Notes: generated by a model from the sequence alone, not told the origin. Positions 56,501 to 63,574 are shown, counted from the first letter of the stretch. The stretch: 64,000 bases of DNA from Sclerurus mexicanus (GCA_013396755.1 VWZF01002957.1:320568-384567); one strand, 5' to 3'. Made by a program: numbers and translations.

Positions 56501-59500
56501 ACAGAAAAAAAGTGCAGCCTTTCACTCTATGTTTCTCCGAAAAGTGGTGGTGTGTTTTGTTTGTTTTTTAATGGCTCTTTTGAATTTGAAAACCCAATAT
56601 GTAGATCTTGTTTTGTTATCTTATTTAAACTCCAGTTTCTATGGATGTGTATCTTCTCCATTAAATAAATATTGAAATGATTTCTTGGGGAGGAGAGAGA
56701 CTCTTCTAGAACTCACAAAACAATTCTTTCATCATCAGAAATCTAGACTGATCATCGGTTCATTGCAGGATTGGTACAGAGAATCAGAACATTTGTGGTG
56801 TGGGCTTTTTAAAGTCTCATTTGTATAAGATGTCTCCTATTCTACTTGGAATCTCATCCACAGATTCCCAACTCTTTGAAGTTTCCTTGAAGATCCTGGA
56901 GCCCTTCAAAATTTTTGAATTTCAGGTAGGTAAGCATTTGCGCGGATGCATGCGTTAAATTGGTCGACCCTCTCCCTATGTCTGCATCTGTGCTTCATGC
57001 TCCTAATTTCTTTTTCCTATCAGCTAGGCAGAACATTCGAGCTTAAAACACTATGTCTCTTTTATCCTTGATATTTATAGGCTGTATTCTTGTTAAAATA
57101 TTTTTGTTCAGTGATTATTAATAAAACAACGTAGGAGTTTTAAAAGATCTTTGATAGGTTTTTTGATTTTTCTTTTTCTCTTTTTAAGATTAAAAAAAAT
57201 CTTAACATTTAAGGCAGTTGAGTCTGGTTTCTAGGTCTGCACAGGCCTGCCAGAACTTTGTTTATTCTTTCAGGTTTGTTTGTAATACTTCTATTGAATT
57301 CTGGTTTGTTCAGATAGATTTTCTTCTTGATATGTTCAGACTTGTAAAGAAGTGCAGATCCTCTGAGAGTGTTGCTGTATCATAATCTATGATTCATTTG
57401 AGCTGGATTTGAAGACTGAGGAAAAGGACTTGTTTTCTTGGTAGTTTATTTGTTCAGGCATCTTCATTTGAAGACGTTTTAGTGATGTCAGAACAACAAA
57501 GTGTTTCTTTTATATGAAATTGGTTTTGGGTTATTGAATATCATCTGTCACCAAATGTGTTTTCATATAAATTGCATCACCTTTTCTTCCTTTAATGTTT
57601 CCCTGTGAGCATGGTTCAAATAGTGGTGATAGGTGAGTGATCTTGAAAACCTACAAAAACTCTAAATGCTGTTATTCTGTAGCCCATAAAAATATACCCT
57701 TGCCATGAGACTGGTGTTTTGCTTTCCTAAGAAGTTCATCTGCGCTCTCAGGACTTGGAATTCTGATTTTTCAGTAACTATTTACACATTGATTCCAGTT
57801 AGTACTGTCCAGCTGGTTGCAAAAGTTGCCTAAGAAGCAAGCATTTAATTGCTAAGCACTGATCCCTGCTGAGATGCACATGTGCATGTAGATATTTGTA
57901 ATGTTAGAATTCGAATGATCTGTCAGTAAAGACTTAAAGTTTTGTCTAAATTGAAATACTGTATTTGCTACAAACTCTCATACCGTTGTTTTCTCATTCT
58001 CATGTGCAAGACGCATCTTTCCACTGGTAAACTGATTCCCAGAGTATTCTATTTTTCAGCATGTTTTGTTAATATAGAAGACAATAAGTTGAATGATATC
58101 CTAAAGCCAAAAAAAACCCAAGCAACATAAATGATTAACTTAAAAATGCTAAAGCCAGTTCCAACTTCAGAAGACTTCGTAGTAAGAAACTCCCTGTATT
58201 ATATGGAGCTTAAGATAGTCTCTGTTCTTTGAAGATCGGTCAAAAGCTTCTAGGAAACAATATATAGTGATGAAAACAAGAGCAGAAAATAAAGGTTATG
58301 AAATTTATTTCTTTCTCAGACTGAATGTCTGATTTTTGGTGTTTGCTGGTGTGGGTTTTTTTAATGCTGTTCTGTAGAAATAGTGTGGTTGTAGCAAATG
58401 CCTTTAGCAGTTGCTAAAAGTTGCTCAAAGTTGTCAGATCCTTTGAGTGGAAATTGGCTATCATGTTAGGTATTGAGCAAAATGGGAATGCATCATATGT
58501 ATTCTTGTTACAGCTCTGGTTTATATTTATTTCTGAACTACTTTCAGAAGTAGTATTTCTTTCTTCAGTTTGTCCTCAAATACCTGGACATTCAGAACTT
58601 TTCTTCTGACCATTTCGTTGCATGTTCCTGGGATGTTTTTCAGGATGTAAATAATTGCTTTTATTTAAATGCTGTGAAGCAGAACAGGTCATGGTGTAGT
58701 AAGTTATTTTTTCCTTCTTAGCTAGTAAAATTTACCTGTTGATTAAAAAAAAAGAGTTCAGGTTTTTTAGATAGCTGTTTCTTAGTACATTTGATAGTTA
58801 TGCCCCCCTTTTTTATATAGGGCATGGAAGTGACATCACTTTGCTTCAGTTTCTTGAGTTTTGTTTTTTTGTATTCTCATCCAATATAGTGGGAATGCCT
58901 TTTTCTAGATAATAAAGGTACTTCTAAAATTTATTTGAAAAGTATGAATTAGGAGCCCTCTTATCACCACAAAACTTTTCATTGCCATTCTTCAGGCTGC
59001 CTTTTTTTTGTCATTTCACTTAGAGTAATTGAGGTGCAAGGTTCTGCTTGTTGAATCTTTTTTTCTTGTAATCTTGGTGGTTCCAGGAGAGAAAATAATA
59101 TACAAATTGCAGTGGTAGGTTTGGTGACAAGTGATGGCCTGACTGATAACGTTTTTGAGATTTGTTTGTATTTGTGAGTTCTCATTCTGTGGTGTAAGCA
59201 ATAGCACATGAGTAGGGTTTTTTCCTCTACTGATTACAGTATTCTTCTGCTGTGGAAAGTGTCTTTTGGGAAAATTTCTGCTTAAACTTAACACATCCAG
59301 GTTTTTGTTATACTGTAATTCAAAATATTCTTTAAGCATTGCTTTTTGGCCTTTGATGCTGTGATCATCTGATGTGGGATTGTTTCTACCCTTTTTTCAT
59401 AATCTTCACCCTTTTTGTCCACTAAAGGCAAACTGCACAGAAGTACTAAAGTTGTTGCCCACACCACTGATACCTGTGGTTTCATTTTTTTCCACATTAC

Positions 59501-62500
59501 ATTGTGGGTTGTTTTTTAATATTAGAAGTATTAGGGCTTAGATGGGTTGATAAAAGGACATCTCTAATAGTATTAAAAAACACTGCAATCTGAGCTATAT
59601 TTCCCTGGCTCTGAATCATTGATGCTATCATTTCATTCGTTCATTTAGAAAAGGAGGTGATTAAGATCTGGTGTTTCAGGAGAACAAAACCAAATAAAAT
59701 TTCAGGTCTTTATACTGGCAATGTGAATAAAAACATGTTTATTTTTTACTTTGCAGTTTGCCTTTGAGAGGCTCTACTTTACTATTATCTAAAGAGTGGG
59801 AATATGTGGAGGAGATCCAAAGTAGGAGAAAATGGGGTTACTTTATCAGAAACTGGAGTTCTCCTATTGGGTCATCTCCTCCACTCACCCGCCATCCTCC
59901 CCACTGAGCTTTGCATCCTTGTGATCGGCTTCCAGTGTAGTTAAGGGAGCGTGGTACCAACGTGGATAAAGGGAGATGGGTCAACCTGTTTGACACATGC
60001 ATGCTTACATACAAGAAATTCAAAATTTCCATGGCTCTAAGGTAATTGTGGCAGTCCGAAGAAACTTCAAACAGTGTTTTTCTGTGGAGGAGATTTTCCA
60101 ATAGAATTCCAGCTAATGGTAAGTAACCCTATTATGCATATTACATAGACTCCAGAAACATTTGTGTGTTTTGACTCTCAACAGTGAAGAGTACAAGTAT
60201 TACTATATGGTAATACTACTTAATCTGTTTTGAAGGTAGTCTTCAGAAAAGTGTGGTGTTATTCAAAGTCCAGTTCAGCGTATTTTCCGGGTTTGTGACT
60301 GTTTAATTTCTGGCAGGTTTTACGGTGAATGACAGCTACAATCAACAGACTCAATTTCCAGCTGTACAGCAGCTGCAGGACTCAAGCACACTTGAATCTC
60401 AGGCTCTTTCAACGAGTTACCATCCACCAGCCCTTCTTCAGGTTCCAAATACAGACACTATTAACGTAGTAAGTACTGCTAGAAGGCACGATACATTGTT
60501 CTCTATTCAGTGGTGAATTTCTTTGCACCATTTAACTGACGATTAGATAAAATGAGAAGTCAGAAAAGTTTCAGGATTTCTTTTCTAGATTGCTTCTGTT
60601 TAACAACTAGAAGATGTAAGGGTGCAGAGAGAATAAGTGACCTGGTTACATGTTTCTAAGAAGGAATTTTGTTTTGATGTTCTAGAATTAAAAAAGGATA
60701 TAATACTATACAGTTGGATTGTGATGTTTAAACTAAGGAGCGGACTGTCTTCTGTCCTAATTCTTTGATTTCTGTAGATATATAGAATCAATCGATTAAA
60801 AAACCATTACAAATGTGTAGCGATCATTCATGGAGCTTGCATATTGCAGTTCTTGCATGATTCTCATCTCATTAAATTTGTGAAAGAGCTCCGTTGCTAA
60901 AAATACAGTTTAAATATAACTTTTTATGATGGTAGCAGTACCTAGCATGAAGACCATCTGTCATAATGTATTTACCATGGCGATCTGTGTGAGTTACTGT
61001 CTTTTCAAGCTTGTTTGTGAAGTTCAAATGTCAGAGAATTGAGGTGGGGTTTAGGATCTGGAAGATTTTGAGTAATTTCAGCCTACAGGCTTTGGAGTTT
61101 CCTTCTCTTCACATCTAAAACATGGTGTTGTTCTTAAGGATTATTGGATTATTCTGTGACAGCTTTTGCTTACAGGAATGTTCAGAAAGTAGTGAAGTCT
61201 GTCAGCAACACTGCACTTTGCTACTCAGTGTTTCAAATGGGTGCTCTAGTTTTAAATTTAATTACTCCCAACACTAGAAAATCTGGACAACTTAGATATG
61301 TGTAGATTCAAAGGAATGTTAAGTGTACCACATTATGTATTTATTCCAATACAGTAGGTGAACATTTTGATGCTTTCCTTCTCACTGTGAAAGAGGAGGT
61401 ATCATACAGAACTCCTAATTTCTTGTCAAAATGTATGAAAGCATAAGTTTGATTACTTGCATTGACTGTAAATGCTGTAATTTTTTCTTTCGTATTCCTA
61501 TGACCTTATTTCAGTATCATGTTTTTGAAATTTACTTGAGGCTTTGATTTTTAGACTACTCGCTTGATACAAGATCAGTCATCACAAGAAGAACTTGAAT
61601 TGCATTCCCAACGGCCTCATTTTCTTGAGGATAATGAAGATCAGAGTAGACGTTCGTATAGGTATGTTATACTTTTAGGTTCTTTTACAGAATTTCCTGA
61701 ATCTTTCATGGCTGGTAATTATATACAGCTAATGAAAATAATTTCCTTCTAATAGATGTGAATATTGCAACAAGGGTTTTAAGAAATCCAGCCATTTGAA
61801 ACAACATGTACGATCACATACTGGTGAGAAACCTTATAAATGCCAACTCTGTGGACGTGGTTTTGTTTCCTCAGGAGTTCTTAAGTCACATGAGAAGACT
61901 CATACAGGTAACTGACTGTCCCAGCTCTATATTAGCTTAGCCCATGTTTGGGTTTTGTAAATGTCCTGTGTAAGCAAACTTAAACACATAGCATGCTACT
62001 TATTTGTTTCTGTTACTTTAAGGAGTTAAAGCATTCAGCTGTAGCATTTGCAATACCTCCTTCACAACTAATGGCAGCCTTACCAGGCACATGGCAACTC
62101 ACATGAGCATGAAGCCTTACAAGTGCCCATTCTGTGATGAAAGCTTTCGAACAACTGTTCACTGCAAAAAACATATGAAAAAACATCAGGCAGTCTCCTC
62201 AGCTGTAGCAGCAGCTACAGATACAGGAGGGGGAGGTAAATTATTTCATTTTTACTTTTACATAAGAAATACAGATGTTTTGGTGGATTACATGAGTGCT
62301 GTAACAGTAATATTACAAAATAGCCTTCCAGCATGGATGATGTCTAATGTCCAGAGCTGCTACAATTGCTGTGTTATATAAATTGTTTAAAGAAATCAAT
62401 TTTCCAGAATCTGTCCAGTGTATTCAGGTATTGTATGTGACATAGTCACTTGAGTCTGTCACTGAAGTAGAACAATTTTTGTGCTAAATTTCTTATACCC

Positions 62501-63574
62501 GTATTAGTTGTTGTAAAAATAAGAATTAGAAAATCTGCCTTTTTTTTTTTTTTTTAATGAAGTACAGACATGAGTAGTGAGACCTCTGAGAGAGATTGAA
62601 GTCCAAATATGTAATGTCATGGCCGTGTATTTAATAATAAACCCTTCTATTTTTTGTAATTTCAGCTGACAGATTAAACTAACAGACACATGTTTTTTGG
62701 TTTGGTTTGATTTTTTGTTTTGCCTTTTTTTTTCCTTAAAAGTTGCATGTGTTGAAGATGATGAAGAAAGCTCTGAAAGAACTTCCAGAAAATCTCGTCC
62801 TGGTGTCATAACTTTTACAGAAGAAGAAACAGCAGAACTGGCAAAGATTAGGCCTCAAGAAAGTGCCACTGTCTCAGAAAAAGTTCTTGTCCAGTCTGCT
62901 GCAGAGAAAGACAGAATTAGTGAGATCAAAGATAAGCAAGCGGAACTGGAAGCAGAACCCAAATATGCCAACTGTTGTAGTTATTGTCCCAAAAGCTTTA
63001 AAAAACCCAGTGATTTAGTCAGGTAAGGAATGGGAAGGTTTTTTATGGTTTTTAACTTACTAAATTGTTCACCAGAAACTTCAGCAATAAAGTTTCATTT
63101 AACTCTTTATACCTAAGTTGAAATTTGACTCATATTTACATAAATTTTCTTTTTCACAATGGTTTAAAAATATTGTCATAATATAAACTACATATTCTGA
63201 CTATGACTAACTCAGCCTTTTCATATTCATTTTCCTGCAGTATTGAAATTAGTATTATGAAGTTTTTAAATAAATTATTTTTATTGCTATAAGACTTGCA
63301 TATAAAAACATGTAAAAATCAGTTAAAAAAAGGCAAACAAATCTTCTTTATTTGTTCTGCTTAGTGTAATGTTAGTATAAGTAATTAAAATTGGTGAGGT
63401 AGAAAATAAGTATTTTTGCAAACTGACATAAAGTAGAAATTCACTTGTACGTGTATTCTGGAATTATTAGGCATGTTCGTATCCATACTGGAGAGAAGCC
63501 TTATAAGTGTGAAGAATGTGGAAAAAGTTTCACTGTAAAATCCACTCTGGATTGTCATGTTAAAACACACACAG
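23431..63574 (+). CDS. ZNF236: ZNF236 zinc-finger protein, 5' and 3' incomplete (21 exons, w1-w21)
   Basis: This is a spliced gene for a large C2H2 zinc-finger protein, expected to be nuclear and DNA-binding. Joining the 21 exons listed separately gives 3,678 bases, about 1,225 residues, with no stop codon and consistent phase at every junction. There are 23 C2H2 fingers (Cys-x2-Cys-x12-His-x3/4-His) in clusters separated by glutamine-rich, acidic and basic linkers. Finger order, linkers and inter-cluster sequences match my recollection of vertebrate ZNF236, and 23 fingers here plus the seven I recall after this point gives the 30 of the human protein. The human gene was first described as glucose-regulated in mesangial cells; nothing in this sequence tests that. 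The start codon is upstream of w1 and not identified. The C-terminus lies past the window. There is no KRAB, SCAN or BTB domain in the visible part. Confidence 0.95.
23574..25027 (+). other. ZNF236: ZNF236 intron w1-w2
   Basis: GT-AG intron, AT-rich, containing one reversed CR1 fragment (listed). Nothing else recognised. Confidence 0.85.
24458..24660 (-). mobile_element. CR1 LINE 3' fragment, reversed
   Basis: Starts with 'catagaatcatagaata' (reversed tail) and continues 'gagttggaagtgatccacaa' and 'gctgtgaccactgccctgag'. Same subfamily and orientation as 13541-13797. Confidence 0.93.
25028..25192 (+). CDS. ZNF236: ZNF236 exon w2 (fingers 2 and 3)
   Basis: Acceptor ...ttaacaaacag, donor gtaatt; phase 0 to 0, exactly 55 codons. 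Finger 2 starts CDQCPMSF and ends HKCTH, with an extra Cys between the two zinc-binding His. Finger 3 starts CPVCNKKF and ends HIMLH. The linker between them (NGEDPT) is not the canonical TGEKP type. The exon is symmetric, so skipping it would keep the frame and remove two whole fingers. Confidence 0.95.
25193..28931 (+). other. ZNF236: ZNF236 intron w2-w3
   Basis: 3.7 kb, AT-rich, with a short TG microsatellite at 28603-28615. No repeat family or hidden exon recognised. Confidence 0.8.
28932..29110 (+). CDS. ZNF236: ZNF236 exon w3 (fingers 4 and 5)
   Basis: Acceptor ...ttatctctttcag, donor gtgaca; phase 0 to 2. Finger 4 starts CSECGDEF and ends HMEEH. Finger 5 starts CKSCKKEF and ends HMKTH. 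They are joined by a longer, charged linker (RQELAGSRIHS) rather than a five-residue linker, so they are probably not in tandem register on DNA. The exon ends YKI plus AG, completed to Arg by the first base of w4. Confidence 0.95.
29111..32228 (+). other. ZNF236: ZNF236 intron w3-w4
   Basis: 3.1 kb, AT-rich, ending in a 16-T run before the acceptor of w4. Nothing else recognised. Confidence 0.8.
32229..32353 (+). CDS. ZNF236: ZNF236 exon w4 (finger 6)
   Basis: Phase 2 to 1. The acceptor is preceded by a run of 16 T (32205-32220) and then aatgaaag. The exon encodes VSNTRSYNRNIDRSGFTY and finger 6, which starts CPHCGKTF and ends HVRIH. The donor is ACA-G|gtgagg, splitting the Gly codon of the HTG linker; w5 supplies the other two bases. 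Finger 6 is the first with a canonical HTGERPF linker, completed in w5. Confidence 0.95.
32354..35165 (+). other. ZNF236: ZNF236 intron w4-w5
   Basis: 2.8 kb, very AT-rich, with a local TA-rich duplication at about 34206-34250 (two copies of an aaatata-type unit). Nothing else recognised. Confidence 0.8.
35166..35338 (+). CDS. ZNF236: ZNF236 exon w5 (fingers 7 and 8)
   Basis: Acceptor ...ccttttcattgcag, donor gtaaat; phase 1 to 0. Begins GERPFKC and carries finger 7 (CSECGKAF to HMIKH), a canonical HTGEKPH linker, and finger 8 (CAFCPAAF to HIQRVH, four residues between the His). Fingers 6-8 with TGE(R/K)P linkers form the most classical DNA-binding trio in the visible part. The exon is more GC-rich than its neighbours. 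Confidence 0.96.
35339..37780 (+). other. ZNF236: ZNF236 intron w5-w6
   Basis: 2.4 kb with one CR1 insertion (listed). The rest is AT-rich and unassigned. Confidence 0.8.
36218..36659 (+). mobile_element. CR1 LINE 3' fragment
   Basis: 'gagtcctgtgttcagttctg', 'ctgggattgtttagcctggg' and a tail with repeated gattctgt. + orientation, about 440 bases, 5' truncated. Its best open frames are chance products of the LINE. Confidence 0.94.
37781..37927 (+). CDS. ZNF236: ZNF236 exon w6 (finger 9)
   Basis: The acceptor follows a T-rich tract ending ttttaaag, donor gtaagc; phase 0 to 0, 49 codons. VKNGPTYN leads into finger 9 (CTECSCVF to HISKMH), then GGPQNSASASTDVSHVTA, the start of a long Ser/Gln-rich linker. 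A symmetric exon, followed by candidate cassette exon w7. Confidence 0.94.
37928..39812 (+). other. ZNF236: ZNF236 intron w6-w7
   Basis: 1.9 kb, AT-rich. No repeat recognised. Confidence 0.7.
39813..39881 (+). CDS. ZNF236: ZNF236 candidate cassette exon w7 (23 residues, no finger)
   Basis: 69 bases, phase 0 to 0, with a good pyrimidine-rich acceptor (...tttcattccttcgtag) and a strong donor (AAT|gtaagt). It encodes DSVAQPLTTSANLLQPVDNK plus WKN, in frame with both neighbours and free of stops. Its composition (Ser, Thr, Gln, Leu, Pro) suits the surrounding linker. In my recollection of human ZNF236, w6 sequence joins directly to w8 sequence, so this may be an alternatively spliced or lineage-restricted exon. 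Evidence is splice sites, phase and composition, not homology. Confidence 0.65.
39882..42986 (+). other. ZNF236: ZNF236 intron w7-w8
   Basis: 3.1 kb. Holds a reversed CR1 coding fragment at about 40445-40565 and a TG/TA microsatellite at 41237-41260. Confidence 0.75.
40445..40565 (-). mobile_element. CR1 LINE ORF2 fragment, reversed
   Basis: The minus strand reads MSFNKAKCQVLHLDHLRY, close to the FNKAKCxVLHLG motif found downstream of the CR1 reverse transcriptase. Open only over this short fragment. Weaker similarity may extend down to about 40320. Confidence 0.85.
42987..43190 (+). CDS. ZNF236: ZNF236 exon w8 (Gln-rich linker)
   Basis: Acceptor ...gctgtgtatttcag, donor gtaaga; phase 0 to 0, 68 codons. 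It encodes ATHFRSPLLQQTENQ, a Gln/Ala-rich stretch, the conserved core VTDVIQQLLELSEP, and a Gln/Pro-rich end (QPQQPGQQLNIAVGI). No zinc finger. The VIQQLLELSEP segment is the ZNF236 hallmark of this linker as I remember it; it could be a short helix, function unknown. Confidence 0.93.
43191..44299 (+). other. ZNF236: ZNF236 intron w8-w9
   Basis: 1.1 kb, with a run of 16 A at 44048-44063. Nothing else recognised. Confidence 0.8.
44300..44528 (+). CDS. ZNF236: ZNF236 exon w9 (acidic/basic linker, possible NLS)
   Basis: Acceptor ...gttcttttttag, donor G|gtaatg; phase 0 to 1. Encodes QALENSGLSSIPVSAHSTD, a Ser/Asn/Gln/Asp-rich part, then EQDKEQESTDKLDKKEKKF and IKKKSPFLPG. The KKEKK...KKK cluster is a plausible nuclear localisation signal (inference). 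No finger. The Gly codon at the 3' end is split with w10. Confidence 0.93.
44529..46256 (+). other. ZNF236: ZNF236 intron w9-w10
   Basis: 1.7 kb. No repeat or hidden exon recognised. Confidence 0.8.
46257..46529 (+). CDS. ZNF236: ZNF236 exon w10 (fingers 10, 11, 12)
   Basis: Acceptor ...attcattattttag, donor ACA-G|gtaagg; phase 1 to 1, three whole fingers. SIREENGIRWHV leads into finger 10 (CPYCSKEF to HIRIH), finger 11 (CPQCFRAF to HIKTH) and finger 12 (CQFCMKSF to HIRLH). Linkers are THERPFK (His replaces the usual Gly) and TGIKAFK. Fingers 10 and 11 resemble 22 and 23 at the other end of the window, sharing KKPSDLVRH and VKSTL cores. Confidence 0.96.
46530..48233 (+). other. ZNF236: ZNF236 intron w10-w11
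   Basis: 1.7 kb. The part at about 46860-47960 is pyrimidine-rich on + and gives Lys/Glu-rich, partly open minus-strand translations, possibly a decayed transposon (see findings). Confidence 0.75.
48234..48437 (+). CDS. ZNF236: ZNF236 exon w11 (finger 13 and basic tail)
   Basis: Acceptor ...catcttttgcag, donor G|gtaaag; phase 1 to 1. GVRPFA leads to finger 13 (CPHCDKKF, RTSGHRKT, HITSH), then a basic tail (FKHTELRKLRHQRKPAKVRV) and the hydrophobic, acidic VPDIPLQEPILITDL. The TGVRPF linker continues the w10 array, so fingers 10-13 form one cluster. The basic tail is a second candidate nuclear signal or DNA-backbone contact (inference). Confidence 0.95.
50891..51100 (-). mobile_element. CR1 LINE 3' fragment, reversed
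   Basis: 'ggtttgggttggaagggacc', 'ccctgccatgggcagggaca' and 'cctgtgcctcaccaccctca' are diagnostic of the reversed avian CR1 3' end. Little diverged. It lies within a 142-codon + strand frame (50758-51186) that is not a gene. Confidence 0.95.
51667..51693 (+). promoter_or_regulatory. ZNF236: UG-repeat 3' splice region of exon w12
   Basis: (TG)7 at 51667-51680, then tttatgtgtgCAG. In the transcript this places UG repeats where U2AF normally finds a pyrimidine tract. UG repeats are bound by TDP-43 and CELF proteins, so regulated use of w12 is possible (inference). Confidence 0.6.
51694..51838 (+). CDS. ZNF236: ZNF236 exon w12 (most of finger 14)
   Basis: Phase 1 to 2. The acceptor CAG is preceded by (TG)7 at 51667-51680 and then tttatgtgtg, so the usual pyrimidine tract is replaced by a UG-rich one. 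Encodes GLIQPIPRNSQVFQNYFNSN, FVNNAERPYK, then finger 14 (CFYCHRAYKKSCHLKQH). The finger is cut between its two His: the exon ends ATC-AG and w13 supplies the rest of Arg and SH. Finger 14 resembles finger 18 (shared KKS-HLKQH core). Confidence 0.93.
51839..53820 (+). other. ZNF236: ZNF236 intron w12-w13
   Basis: 2.0 kb, with a short diverged reversed CR1 tail (52312-52385). Nothing else recognised. Confidence 0.75.
52312..52385 (-). mobile_element. Short diverged CR1 3' fragment, reversed
   Basis: 'gtcatagaaaaatttaggtt', 'gg' and 'aatccagcc' resemble the reversed CR1 tail with several substitutions. Confidence 0.6.
53821..54081 (+). CDS. ZNF236: ZNF236 exon w13 (end of finger 14; fingers 15, 16, 17)
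   Basis: The acceptor is ...ctgctttctcttaaaaag, with five A between the pyrimidine tract and AG; donor AG|gtatgt; phase 2 to 2. It completes finger 14 (SH), then HTGEKPFK, finger 15 (CSQCGRGF to HIRTH), TGLKAFK, finger 16 (CVVCNGAF to HMGIH), NDLRPYM, finger 17 (CPYCQKTF, SLNCKKHMKTH). Each finger parallels one of 19, 20 and 21. Only the first linker is canonical. Confidence 0.96.
54336..54586 (+). CDS. ZNF236: ZNF236 exon w14 (glutamine-rich, acidic linker)
   Basis: Acceptor ...cctttctttgcag, donor G|gtgagt; phase 2 to 1. Begins YELAQQLQQNQQSSSIDDST and continues with many Gln, Glu, Asp and Val, for example VEIQSDELQQSEAV and QQLADQPLEQDE. No finger and almost no Lys or Arg. Gln-rich, acidic sequence after a finger array is typical of transactivation or interaction regions, but that role is inference. 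Confidence 0.93.
54587..55271 (+). other. ZNF236: ZNF236 intron w14-w15
   Basis: 0.7 kb, AT-rich, ending in a long pyrimidine tract. Nothing recognised. Confidence 0.8.
55272..55373 (+). CDS. ZNF236: ZNF236 exon w15 (Gln-rich linker)
   Basis: The acceptor follows a long pyrimidine tract (...cttccccatttcag); donor G|gttagt is weaker than its neighbours. 102 bases, phase 1 to 1. Encodes RFVTSQHALQENITQFEQQA and a Gln-rich end with QQPFDQQGLSQ. No finger. Symmetric, so it can be skipped without frame loss. It is followed by the longest intron lying fully between visible exons (about 4.9 kb). Confidence 0.88.
55374..60316 (+). other. ZNF236: ZNF236 intron w15-w16
   Basis: 4.9 kb. Mostly AT-rich. 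An island of richer sequence with CpG at about 56800-57010 and a minus-strand open relic at about 58980-59500 may be decayed repeats; I recognise no family. No exon with fitting phase was found. Confidence 0.7.
60317..60468 (+). CDS. ZNF236: ZNF236 exon w16 (Gln/Ser-rich linker)
   Basis: Acceptor ...taatttctggcag, donor GTA|gtaagt (strong); phase 1 to 0. Encodes GFTVNDSYNQQTQFPAVQQL, QDSSTLESQALSTSYHPPAL and LQVPNTDTINV. The segment VQQLQDSSTLESQALSTS matches ZNF236 as I recall it. No finger. Confidence 0.93.
60469..61554 (+). other. ZNF236: ZNF236 intron w16-w17
   Basis: 1.1 kb. Nothing recognised. Confidence 0.8.
61555..61661 (+). CDS. ZNF236: ZNF236 exon w17 (acidic lead-in to finger 18)
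   Basis: Acceptor ...gctttgatttttag, donor AG|gtatgt; phase 0 to 2. Encodes TTRLIQDQSSQEELELHSQR, PHFLEDNEDQSRRSY and the first two bases of Arg. The intron after it is only 94 bases. This border just before finger 18 has the same phase (2) as the one inside finger 14. Confidence 0.93.
61756..61907 (+). CDS. ZNF236: ZNF236 exon w18 (fingers 18 and 19)
   Basis: Acceptor ...tttccttctaatag, donor ACA-G|gtaact; phase 2 to 1. Finger 18 (CEYCNKGF to HVRSH), canonical TGEKPYK linker, finger 19 (CQLCGRGF to HEKTH). Finger 19 has Glu after the first His, where basic or hydrophobic residues are commoner. Paralogous to fingers 14 and 15. Confidence 0.96.
62023..62235 (+). CDS. ZNF236: ZNF236 exon w19 (fingers 20 and 21)
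   Basis: Acceptor ...tctgttactttaag, donor G|gtaaat; phase 1 to 1. GVKAFS, finger 20 (CSICNTSF to HMATH), linker MSMKPYK, finger 21 (CPFCDESF, TTVHCKKHMKKH), then an Ala/Gly tail (QAVSSAVAAATDTGGGG). Paralogous to fingers 16 and 17. The intron before it is only 115 bases. Confidence 0.95.
62236..62742 (+). other. ZNF236: ZNF236 intron w19-w20
   Basis: 0.5 kb, T-rich, with a long T run near 62540-62556. Nothing else recognised. Confidence 0.8.
62743..63022 (+). CDS. ZNF236: ZNF236 exon w20 (acidic linker and most of finger 22)
   Basis: The acceptor follows a T-rich tract ending ccttaaaag; donor AG|gtaagg; phase 1 to 2. Acidic VACVEDDEESSERTSRKSR, then the conserved VITFTEEETAELAKIRPQES, ATVSEKVLVQSAAEKDRISE and IKDKQAELEAEPKYANC, probably helical. 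Finger 22 (CSYCPKSFKKPSDLVR) is cut before its first His; w21 supplies HVRIH. The linker matches ZNF236 as I remember it. Confidence 0.95.
63023..63470 (+). other. ZNF236: ZNF236 intron w20-w21
   Basis: 0.45 kb, AT-rich. Nothing recognised. Confidence 0.8.
63471..63574 (+). CDS. ZNF236: ZNF236 exon w21 (end of finger 22, finger 23)
   Basis: Acceptor ...tctggaattattag; enters in phase 2. HVRIHTGEKPYK completes finger 22, then finger 23 (CEECGKSF, VKSTLDC, HVKTH). Two donors are possible: CAG|gtcggt after 63574 (phase 1, as at most HTG borders in this gene) or TCG|gtaaga after 63578 (phase 2, better +3 to +5 bases but would put Arg after HTG). I prefer the first because human has HTGQ here as I recall. 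The next exon is outside the window. Confidence 0.9.

Noticed and set aside
59016..59497. Overlapping minus-strand frames (107 and 69 codons)
   Set aside because: Reverse of T-rich intron DNA; Lys/Thr/Asn-rich, broken by frame changes, no family recognised. At most a decayed repeat.
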